Assembly (NCBI GenBank): GCA_964592855.1
Contig: CAZQKI010000067.1
Location: 1 to 21,092 of the forward strand
DNA: 21,092 nucleotides
Direction of reading: 5' to 3'
Origin: JAAYLN01 sp964592855
Lineage (GTDB): Bacteria > Verrucomicrobiota > Kiritimatiellia > RFP12 > JAAYLN01
Positions 14,737-21,092 of this stretch are shown piece by piece. How positions within the stretch are numbered: position 1 is the stretch's first letter; the number at the start of each line of letters is the position of its first letter. The position numbers and the translations under genes were made by a program. The notes beneath the pieces were generated by a model. The model was not told where the DNA came from and made no database searches. It worked only from the letters and a program-made list of their open reading frames with translations.

Positions 14737-16005
14737 TCACGCCCCGCGCCCGAACGGATCGCCCATGATGCGACGCTCGATCAGCGTCCGCTTGAGGGCG
14801 GCGCCGTCGACACGCCCGGCGTCGCCATCCAGCGCCAGCGCCTGCGCGGCGGCCAGACCCGCCGCCTCGCCGACCGCCGCCATCGTGGGCATGATGCGGA
14901 GGCTGCCGTGCGCCTCGTGCGTGGCGCTCAGCGCCCGGCAGGCCACCAGCAGGTTTTCAGGTCCCGCCTCCGGAAGCAGGCAGCGGTAGGGGATCTCGTA
15001 GAACCGACCCCGCTCCAAAACGGCATGGAAGGTCGTCTCACCCGGCTTGAGGGCATGGATGTCCACCTCGTAGGCGCAGCGGGCAATGCCGTCGTCGAAG
15101 CGCCGCCCCGCCAGGACATCCTCGACCGTCAGACAATAGCGCCCCCGCAGATGGCGCGTCTCCCGCACCCCGATCTGCACGCCGGCGCGGACGACATGGG
15201 CCCGCGCGAAGGCGGGCACGTTGCGCCGCAGATCGTCCATGATGCAGCGGATCTGCCGCCGCCCCTCCATCTCCGCCCGCGACATCGCCCCCACGTCCAG
15301 CGGCGAGGCGTTCCACACGTGCGGCGTGTTGACGAAGACCTGGTCGGGCTGCGGCAGGCGCCAGAAGCCGAGGCCGGCGGTGGCCGATTCGCCGCGCGCA
15401 TGCGCCGCCTTCAGCAGGGCGTTCACCGCCTGCCGCGAAAGATCCTGCGTGGCGTCGATCCCGCCGATGACGAAGGTCGGGGTCAGCGGCTGCATGCGCC
15501 CGTCCCCGCGTCCGATGTCGAACGGCGCACCGGCCAGGGCGGCCAGATCGCCGTCGCCGGTGGCGTCGACGAAGACCGCCCCCGCGACCGTCTGCATCCC
15601 CGCCTTGGAGGCGAATTGCAGCGCCGCAAGCCGGCTTCCCTCCACCTGCGCACCGGCGACGAACGTGTGGAAGCAGACCTCGACACCCGCCTCCACCATC
15701 AGATCGTCGAGGACGCCCCGCAGGACAATGTCGTCAAAGCTGAAGGTGGTCTCCAGCATGTCGCCCTCCGCGCGCAGACGGCGGACCATCTCGCCGAACA
15801 ATCCTTCGACGAGTTCGCCGATGCTGCCGTCCGGCCGCGCGACATGATACTGCATGAAGACCGCAACCGGCGCCGCCGTCGCCATCCCGCCGAGAAAGCC
15901 GTACTGCTCGAAGAGCGCCACACGAGCCCCCTCGCGCGCCGCGGCAATGGCGGCAAAACAGCCCGCCAACCCGCCACCCGCCACCACCACATCGTAGGCC
16001 TGCAT
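14737..16005 (-). CDS. FAD-dependent oxidoreductase (FAD_oxidored family)
   Basis: A 422-residue flavoprotein of the PF12831 type. The N-terminal dinucleotide fold begins at residue 2 (YDVVVAGGGLAGCFAAIAA, glycines at 10-12 and 15), with the acidic end of the second strand in VALFEQYGFLGGMAT. A second FAD contact is VFVDATGDGDLAALAG. The C-terminal part has CLLPEAGPENLLVACRALS and PTMAAVGEAAGLAAA, the usual closing FAD motif. No signal peptide is seen, so it acts in the cytoplasm; the substrate is unknown, possibly a sugar hydroxyl. The start at the third codon of the frame is chosen because GGGGGAA lies five bases before it, whereas the ATG at 16011 sits right against that site; with that earlier start the gene would overlap the upstream stop as ATGA. 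It is the last gene of the sulfatase operon. Confidence 0.9.
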   Translation of the reverse strand: MQAYDVVVAGGGLAGCFAAIAAAREGARVALFEQYGFLGGMATAAPVAVFMQYHVARPDGSIGELVEGLFGEMVRRLRAEGDMLETTFSFDDIVLRGVLDDLMVEAGVEVCFHTFVAGAQVEGSRLAALQFASKAGMQTVAGAVFVDATGDGDLAALAGAPFDIGRGDGRMQPLTPTFVIGGIDATQDLSRQAVNALLKAAHARGESATAGLGFWRLPQPDQVFVNTPHVWNASPLDVGAMSRAEMEGRRQIRCIMDDLRRNVPAFARAHVVRAGVQIGVRETRHLRGRYCLTVEDVLAGRRFDDGIARCAYEVDIHALKPGETTFHAVLERGRFYEIPYRCLLPEAGPENLLVACRALSATHEAHGSLRIMPTMAAVGEAAGLAAAQALALDGDAGRVDGAALKRTLIERRIMGDPFGRGA

Positions 16006-16007
16006 GC

Positions 16008-17267
16008 TCATTCCCCCGCCATTCTGCCGATGAGCCGGTGGATGATGCGGCAGGCCTCGTCGATCCGGGGCTTCATGCCGCCGGCTATCCTGCAGTTGTC
16101 GCGGAAGATCAGTTCGATGAAATTGTCCCTGGCGATCTCCAGCGTTTCACGGATGTCCGCCTCGAAGGCCGCGGCGTCGAACACCTCGCCGCAGAGCTTC
16201 ATCGTGTGCGGCTTGCGCGAAAGGACCACGCTGCGCCCCGCCGATCCGGCGATGGAGGCCTGGTCGCACCAGGGGGAGACGGTGATCTTGCGCAGATTCC
16301 GGAACTGCCGGATCACCGGCCATTGCTGGTGCACCGGCTCGCAGCAGCCGTAGTAGAGCAGGCCAAAGCCGTCGCTCGTCCGCCGCTGATAGGGGTGGAT
16401 GAACGCGGCGTACATCTCGGGCGAGAGGCCGACCGACTCCTGCGCCTCCTGGAATCCCCAGCAGTCGGCCAGCATCAGGCGCGCGCCGTCCCGGATCTCG
16501 CGCGCGGGCAGTTCATCGGTGAAGCCGCAGCTTCCCGACCCGACGCTGAACTCGCCGTTGTTCGGCGTCGCCAGCCGCTCGGTCTCGAGCCAGCGCTGGA
16601 AGTCGAGGGACTCGTTGGTGGCGAAATCGAAGAAGCGGTGCACCTGCTCGGGCTGGTCGAGCATGGCCATGTAGAAGTTGTCCATGCCCATCAGGCGCAC
16701 CGCCTTGGACGTCAGGCTGCAGCCGCTCCAGAGGGTCCACTGGGTGACGATCCGGACCGGCAGCAGGTCGCCGAAGGCAGCGGTGGCGATCTCCGCCTGG
16801 CGGTGGGTCGCGTCGCGGTCGACGGTGAACGGACGGCGCACGAGCTTGTGGAAGTCGGCGGCCAGATTTGCAAGCGGCGTGTTGGTCTCGTGGCCCAGCT
16901 TGCGCCCGGAGGCGTCGGCGACATAGGTGAAGGTCAGTTCGGGACAAAGCTCGGGACGGACGATCTGCCAGTTGATGGCGCAGCAGGGCGGGAATACGCG
17001 GTCGTCGTCGATCAGCCGGAAGTTGTACACGGCTTTCCGCAACTGCAGTTCCAGGGCGCGTTCGATTTCACCCTCGCAGACCGGCGGCGGCATCAGGTCG
17101 GCGAGGAAAGTGCCGTTGTCCTCGATCTGGAAGGGGACGGTCCGTTCCAGCAGGCGGTTGCTCCGCCGCCAGCGTTCCCGGCGCGCCTTCATGTCCGCGC
17201 CGTTGGCAATCTCCGCATATTCGGCGGCCAGGGTGCGCAGACAGTCGCGGTCATTCGGTGTTGTCAT
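16008..17267 (-). CDS. URO-D-fold protein 2 (uroporphyrinogen decarboxylase-like)
   Basis: A 419-residue cytoplasmic protein of the divergent URO-D-like group found in PVC genomes, longer than haem-pathway URO-D (~350). Recognisable blocks are FGDLLPVRIVTQWTLWSG, LDQPEQVHRFFDFAT, LMLADCWGFQEAQESVGLSP, LLYYGCCEPVHQQWPV (GCCEP, 307-311), ITVSPWCDQASIAG and SRKPHTMKLCG. The GCCEP position corresponds to the HSCG metal-site segment of methyltransferase-like members, so a Zn or Cys-bound ligand is plausible (inference). Haem-pathway substrate motifs are not recognised, so true uroporphyrinogen decarboxylase activity is unlikely. The start at 17267 overlaps the upstream stop by four bases (ATGA) and has GGAAGGA five bases ahead; longer in-frame sequence lies within the upstream gene. 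The FAD oxidoreductase follows two bases downstream. Confidence 0.85.
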   Translation of the reverse strand: MTTPNDRDCLRTLAAEYAEIANGADMKARRERWRRSNRLLERTVPFQIEDNGTFLADLMPPPVCEGEIERALELQLRKAVYNFRLIDDDRVFPPCCAINWQIVRPELCPELTFTYVADASGRKLGHETNTPLANLAADFHKLVRRPFTVDRDATHRQAEIATAAFGDLLPVRIVTQWTLWSGCSLTSKAVRLMGMDNFYMAMLDQPEQVHRFFDFATNESLDFQRWLETERLATPNNGEFSVGSGSCGFTDELPAREIRDGARLMLADCWGFQEAQESVGLSPEMYAAFIHPYQRRTSDGFGLLYYGCCEPVHQQWPVIRQFRNLRKITVSPWCDQASIAGSAGRSVVLSRKPHTMKLCGEVFDAAAFEADIRETLEIARDNFIELIFRDNCRIAGGMKPRIDEACRIIHRLIGRMAGE

Positions 17268-18319
17268 AGGCATCCTTCCGTCTGCCGGATGGCCTGGGCC
17301 GCCCGGATCATCGCGAGGTAGTTCTCCGCCGGGACGTAGTCGGGAATCGAGTTGCCCGATCCGAGCGCGTAGCCCTGCGCCGCCGCCCGGAACCGCCGGC
17401 CCCGTTCGAGCACCCCGTCGTAGACCTCCTGCTCGGAGCGGCTGCACAGGAAATCCATGTCGAAGCCGCCCAGCAGGCCGATCCTCCCGCCGTAGTCCCG
17501 GATCCACCGTTCGAAGGGGGCGATGGCCTCTTCGTTGGAATGCTTGGCATCGATGCCGAGGGCGATGGCGTCCTCCATGACCTCGAAGATGCAGCCGCAG
17601 GAGTGCCAGAGAAACCGGCCGCCGCCGGCATGGATGGCATCGATCACGTGGCGGTACTGCGGGAGGATCTGCCGCCGCACCGTCGCGGGATCGGTCAGGA
17701 GCGACGTCTTGAAACCGAGGTCGTCGCCGAAGCGGCAGGCCGCAAAATATTTCCCGTAGCGCGGCATGAACGTCCGCCACAGCCCGGCCATGAGACCGCC
17801 GATGGCGGCGTAGAGATCGTCATACAGCCCGGGGTCGTCGGCCTGCATGAAGGGGAGGTGCTCCACGCCGACGAGCGACTCCGCCAGTTCGAACACCCCG
17901 TTGCCGATCCCGCCGACCGCCTGCATGCCGGGCGGCAGACTGGCGACCAGCGCGTCGAAGCACGGCCCGGCCCGCCGCCAGTAGCGCTCCGGCAGCTCCC
18001 CCCACGGGTAGGCTGCGAAGTCCGCTCGCGACTGGATCGGCCCGCGACCGCCGCTGAGCGCGACCGGTCCGGGCAGCACCGCGCCGATGCACACTTCGTA
18101 CGAGACGGTGTCGTAGGTCATCTCGCGGAAGAAGCGGCAATGCTGCCGGAAATACTCCTGCTGGTCGGCGGCGTCACCCCGCTCCAATTCGGCAAAGCGG
18201 ACGCCGAGGATCCGCTCCATGGCGCTCGCGTTGATGATGTGCTCGTAGAGCGGCAGGCGCGCCGGCCGCCGGTTGCGCATGACGTCGGCGAAGTGACGGG
18301 AGTCGGGTTGGAAGTTCAT
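17264..18319 (-). CDS. URO-D-fold protein 1 (MtaA/CmuA-like methyltransferase candidate)
   Basis: A 351-residue cytoplasmic protein of the uroporphyrinogen decarboxylase superfamily (PF01208). Its sequence shows RPARLPLYEHI at the N-terminus, FGDDLGFKTSLLTDP (197-211), FLWHSCGCIFEVMEDAIALG (236-255) and LLGGFDMDFLC (282-292). The pattern His239-x-Cys241 ... Cys292 matches the zinc-binding HxC...C arrangement known in the corrinoid methyltransferases MtaA/MtbA, which share this fold; a methyl-transfer or demethylation role is therefore a reasonable guess, though no corrinoid protein or reductive activator is present here. The start at 18319 lies seven bases after the sulfatase stop; it has no clear Shine-Dalgarno sequence, which fits translational re-initiation. 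The frame extends 24 codons upstream into the sulfatase gene and is not used. Confidence 0.87.
   Translation of the reverse strand: MNFQPDSRHFADVMRNRRPARLPLYEHIINASAMERILGVRFAELERGDAADQQEYFRQHCRFFREMTYDTVSYEVCIGAVLPGPVALSGGRGPIQSRADFAAYPWGELPERYWRRAGPCFDALVASLPPGMQAVGGIGNGVFELAESLVGVEHLPFMQADDPGLYDDLYAAIGGLMAGLWRTFMPRYGKYFAACRFGDDLGFKTSLLTDPATVRRQILPQYRHVIDAIHAGGGRFLWHSCGCIFEVMEDAIALGIDAKHSNEEAIAPFERWIRDYGGRIGLLGGFDMDFLCSRSEQEVYDGVLERGRRFRAAAQGYALGSGNSIPDYVPAENYLAMIRAAQAIRQTEGCL
17273..17279 (-). promoter_or_regulatory. Ribosome binding site of URO-D-fold protein 2
   Basis: GGAAGGA on the minus strand, five bases before the ATG at 17267 and inside the end of the upstream gene. It overlaps the alternative Met at 17273, so it decides for the ATGA-overlap start. 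Confidence 0.55.
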
Positions 18320-18326
18320 GGCGATG

Positions 18327-19754
18327 TCAGGCGTCGGTGTCCTTGGCATAGCGCTTGTCGCCCACCTCCGCCTGGAGGCGGTGGAGTTCACGCGTCAGTT
18401 CCGCAACGGTGCCGGCGTAGGCGGGATCGTGGTAGACGTTGTTCATCTCGCGCGGATCATTCTCCAGGTCGAACAGCTCCCATTCCGGCTCGCGGGTGTC
18501 GTCCACCGCACCAGGCTGGCCGACGGGGTCGGAGTAATAGTAGATCAGCTTGTACTGGTGGGTGCGGATGCCGTAGTGGGGAGAGACGTTGTGTTCGGCC
18601 GACTTGTGCATCCAGTAGCGGTAGTACATGCCCTGGCGCCAGTCGGCCGGCGTGCAGGCCTGCAACAGGGGACGGAAGCTCCGCCCCTGCATGTCGCCAG
18701 GGACGTCCACGCCGGCCAGATCGAGGAAGAGCGGCGCGATGTCTGCGTTGAGGATCATGTCGCGGCTCACCGACCCCGGCTTGACTTCGGCCGGATAGCG
18801 GAGGATGAAGGGCATGCGGAGCGACTCCTCGTACATGAAACGCTTGTCGTACCAGCCGTGGTCGCCCAGGAAGAACCCCTGGTCGGAGGTGTAGATCACA
18901 AGGGTGTTCTCCGCCAGCTTTTCGGCGTCGAGATAATCCAGCACGCGGCCGACGTTGTCGTCGACGCTGGCGATGACGCGGAGGTAGTCCTTGATGTAGC
19001 GCTGGTAGGCCCAGCGGCGGAGTTCCATCTCGGGCATCTCGGCGGGCACCTCGCACTTGAGGTCGGTATGAGTCATGTGCGGGCCGACGCGCATCTTGGC
19101 ATCCGCGGCGGCGGACGCGCGGTTGGCGTAATCATCGAAGAGCGTCTCGGGCTCGGGAATCGTCTCGTTCAGGTAGAGGTGGGCGTGCTTCTCGTCGGGA
19201 TACCAGGGCCGGTGCGGCGCCTTGTGGTGGATCATGAGGCAGAAGGGGCGCGCCGCGTCGCGCGCCTGGAGCCAGTCGAGGCTCATGTCGGTGATCAGGT
19301 CGGTCGCGTATCCGGGAACCGTGCGTGTCTCGCCGCCGTTTGGTCCCTTGAAGACGAATTGGGGGTTGTGATAGCGGCCCTGGCCGGGAACAACGGCCCA
19401 GTCGTCAAAGCCCGTCGGGCAGTGTTCCGGCCCGAGCCCCAGGTGCCACTTGCCGAAAATCGCCGTCTGGTAGCCGGCCTGCTGCAGCAGCTTGGGATAG
19501 GTCTGCAGCCGGTTGTCCATCGGCGTGGCGAGCGTGGTGACGCCGTTGACGTGATTGTAGGTCCCCGTCAGGATCGTGGCGCGGCTCGGGGTGCAGATCG
19601 AGTTGGTGCAGAAGCAGTTGTCAAAGCGCATGCCGCCGTCGGCAATTCGGTCGAGGTTCGGCGTCCGGTTGATCCGGCTGCCGTAGCAGCTCATCGCGTG
19701 GGCCGCATGGTCGTCCGACATGATGAAGATGATGTTGGGCTGTTTGGCGGGCAT
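18327..19754 (-). CDS. Cys-type sulfatase (S1 family arylsulfatase-like)
   Basis: A 475-residue sulfatase. Residues 6-16 (PNIIFIMSDDH) carry the metal-binding Asp pair; the signature C54-T-P-S-R58 followed by ATILTG gives the Cys that must be oxidised to formylglycine; then GKWHLG (101-106), HHKAPHRPWYPDEKH, and IYTSDQGFFLGDHGWYDKR with the second metal site. It hydrolyses sulfate esters, most likely on a sugar such as an N-acetylglucosamine-6-sulfate-type residue, but the subfamily is not certain. The start at 19754 has AAGGA about ten bases ahead and places the catalytic domain at residue 6. There is no signal peptide, unusual for a glycan sulfatase, implying action on imported oligosaccharides. 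It is the first gene of a four-gene operon with two URO-D-fold proteins and a FAD oxidoreductase. An activating enzyme (FGE or anSME) must be encoded elsewhere unless the SUMF1 proteins nearby serve. Confidence 0.95.
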   Translation of the reverse strand: MPAKQPNIIFIMSDDHAAHAMSCYGSRINRTPNLDRIADGGMRFDNCFCTNSICTPSRATILTGTYNHVNGVTTLATPMDNRLQTYPKLLQQAGYQTAIFGKWHLGLGPEHCPTGFDDWAVVPGQGRYHNPQFVFKGPNGGETRTVPGYATDLITDMSLDWLQARDAARPFCLMIHHKAPHRPWYPDEKHAHLYLNETIPEPETLFDDYANRASAAADAKMRVGPHMTHTDLKCEVPAEMPEMELRRWAYQRYIKDYLRVIASVDDNVGRVLDYLDAEKLAENTLVIYTSDQGFFLGDHGWYDKRFMYEESLRMPFILRYPAEVKPGSVSRDMILNADIAPLFLDLAGVDVPGDMQGRSFRPLLQACTPADWRQGMYYRYWMHKSAEHNVSPHYGIRTHQYKLIYYYSDPVGQPGAVDDTREPEWELFDLENDPREMNNVYHDPAYAGTVAELTRELHRLQAEVGDKRYAKDTDA

Positions 19755-19848
19755 GCTCGGGGTTCCTTGTGACACGGTGATGCGATCGATTGGCGTTTCG
19801 GATGGGAGAATGGTACAGGCAGGGTGGCAGAGCGGAGTCCCCCTGTGG

Positions 19849-21092
19849 CTAGCGCACGAGAATGAGCGTGCCCGATGGCAGGCTCTGGATGAAGACGCCG
19901 CTGCCGGCGGTGCCGGCCGAATACGATGCGCTCCCGGCGGGGCCGCCCGCCGCGGTGAAGCGCGAACCGATGCTCCCGGCAAGCGACGACAGGGTCACGC
20001 CCTTCGCGGTATGGGTCGCATTGGTGAATAGCTGGAGCATTTGTTTTTCTGAAAGACCGACGCAGATCGCCGCGCGCCCGCCGCCGCCGCCGGACCCCGC
20101 GTTGGCGTTCGCGCCGCTGCCGCCTTCGACGGAAACGACGCCATTTTCGCCTATGGCGAATCTGCTGCAATTCACCCAGATACCGCCGCCGGCCGATGCG
20201 CCCTTGTTTCCGGTAAAGCCGGAGGCGATCAACGTTCCGTTCAGCGTCAGCTTCTTCGCGTCCATGCGGATGGACCCCCCGCCGCGACTGCTTCCGGCAC
20301 CATTGGGCGAGCCGGGATAGAACGGGGCATTTTCAAACCCGTACGGCGCAATCCCGGAAATGCTGCCGGCGGTCTGGCCGCCGCCGCGCCCTCCGTAGCT
20401 GCCGCCGTGCTTGTTGTCGCCGGTCTTCAGGCCTCCGGGACACATGGTGTAGACCCTGTTGTTGAGGACAAAACGGTTGTAGCCGCCGGTATAGGCTGTG
20501 AACAGCCCGCCGGCATCAACGGTGACGTCCGCCAGGTCGAGATGCACCGCCGCCCCGCACCGGTACTCGTTGAGGGTGTGGATCTTGCCGGACAAGCCGA
20601 CACGCGTGCCGCCGACGACCGTGAGCACGTTCTCGCCCTTGAACAGCTCGGTCCGGTCCGTGTATGGCACGAAGGTGCCGTCAGCGCTGGCGCCGGCTGT
20701 CGGGAAAACGTTCGTGATCAAAGTGCCGGCGGTCAGTTGCAGCCCGCCGTTCGACACGGTGAGTTTTCCGCCGATGTTCACTTTCGTGGAGGCTTGCTGA
20801 TCGGCGCCGCCGACATAGACGAGGCCGGCCTGGTCAACGAGCACGTTACCCGATACGTCGAACCCGACGGGCCGCGTCCACACCGGATCGCGCGACGTGG
20901 CGGGCACGTAGCTCACATACCCGCGGTAGTCGGCAGCGGTGGTGTTCACGCCCGAGTCCGCGGCGGCGACCAGCAGGCAGGTGTTGCTGATGACCAGTTC
21001 CTGGACCGCGAAGTAGTAGGGCAGGCGGATTTTCCGTTTGGTGGAGGCGCTGTTCAGCACCGCCTTGTCGCGCATGCCGGGAATGCCGTTCG
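19849..21092 (-). CDS. Gly-rich beta-helix-like surface protein, 5' end outside the window
   Basis: At least 408 residues, continuing without a stop to the window edge, so the N-terminus and any signal peptide are missing. The Met at 21075 is not believed to be the start because the frame stays open upstream (NGIPG precedes it). The sequence shows repeated short strands and Gly-rich turns: VSGNVLVDQAGLVYVGG, VNIGGKLTVSNGGLQLTAGT, RGGGSIRMDAKKLTLNGTLI and GSGGGGGRAAI. This is the style of parallel beta-helix adhesins and autotransporter passengers. It ends SLPSGTLILVR with no beta-barrel and no PEP-CTERM- or LPXTG-type tail; the TLILVR end also occurs on the protein at 10964-11617. The sulfatase start lies 94 bp downstream, so it may or may not share that operon. 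Function is not assigned; extracellular adhesion or a glycan-associated role is inference. Confidence 0.8.
   Translation of the reverse strand, partial: NGIPGMRDKAVLNSASTKRKIRLPYYFAVQELVISNTCLLVAAADSGVNTTAADYRGYVSYVPATSRDPVWTRPVGFDVSGNVLVDQAGLVYVGGADQQASTKVNIGGKLTVSNGGLQLTAGTLITNVFPTAGASADGTFVPYTDRTELFKGENVLTVVGGTRVGLSGKIHTLNEYRCGAAVHLDLADVTVDAGGLFTAYTGGYNRFVLNNRVYTMCPGGLKTGDNKHGGSYGGRGGGQTAGSISGIAPYGFENAPFYPGSPNGAGSSRGGGSIRMDAKKLTLNGTLIASGFTGNKGASAGGGIWVNCSRFAIGENGVVSVEGGSGANANAGSGGGGGRAAICVGLSEKQMLQLFTNATHTAKGVTLSSLAGSIGSRFTAAGGPAGSASYSAGTAGSGVFIQSLPSGTLILVR

Noticed and set aside
16008..18319. Haem-biosynthesis hemE assignment for the URO-D-fold proteins
   Set aside because: Neither shows the conserved haem-pathway substrate motifs, both are in a sulfatase operon, and one has a methyltransferase-like HxC zinc pattern.
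21073..21075. Met at 21075 as the true start of the Gly-rich surface protein
   Set aside because: No RBS or signal peptide is seen and the frame remains open to the window edge, so the gene is treated as truncated by the window.

Overview
The window is GC-rich DNA with no RNA genes, phage genes, transposases or CRISPR array that I can see. The gene content is a PVC-type (Verrucomicrobiota/Kiritimatiellota/Lentisphaerota-like) polysaccharide-degrader: a Cys-type sulfatase, URO-D-fold proteins, a FAD_oxidored-type flavoprotein, DUF4838, a CE7-type acetyl esterase, and SUMF1-domain proteins with an N-terminal 'NNL...SWENSWRD' domain. The assignment to that group is inference from family content only.

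Layout. Left edge, plus strand: a TPM-domain (YgcG-like) membrane protein followed by LemA (39-1467). Everything else, about 19.6 kb, is on the minus strand and reads right to left. From the right edge: (a) a partial Gly-rich, beta-helix-like surface protein (19849-21092, cut by the window end); (b) a tight four-gene operon of sulfatase, URO-D protein 1, URO-D protein 2 and FAD oxidoreductase (19754 to 14737; gaps of 7 bp, a 4-bp ATGA overlap, then 2 bp); (c) an operon of two paralogous secreted SUMF1 proteins and a small secreted beta-rich protein (14660 to 10964); (d) a 1191-residue exported TIM-barrel glycosidase-like protein with an EFR1-type flavodoxin/ferredoxin fusion 17 bp downstream (10760 to 6373); (e) a ~520 bp non-coding stretch packed with several kinds of repeats (5851-6372); (f) a CE7-like acetyl esterase; (g) a DUF4838 protein followed after one base by a PF00756-type esterase, whose 3' end overlaps lemA tail to tail by 52 bp.

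Functionally the minus-strand genes look like export-plus-intracellular machinery for decorated glycans: desulfation, deacetylation, glycosidic cleavage, and redox or methyl-transfer steps on the released sugars. That joint role is inference. The most unusual signals are a shared extreme C-terminal TLILVR motif on two otherwise different exported proteins, SUMF1 proteins lacking the Cys pair of true formylglycine-generating enzyme, the sulfatase/URO-D/URO-D/FAD operon, and the mosaic intergenic repeat block with 27-bp tandem units that also occur inverted.
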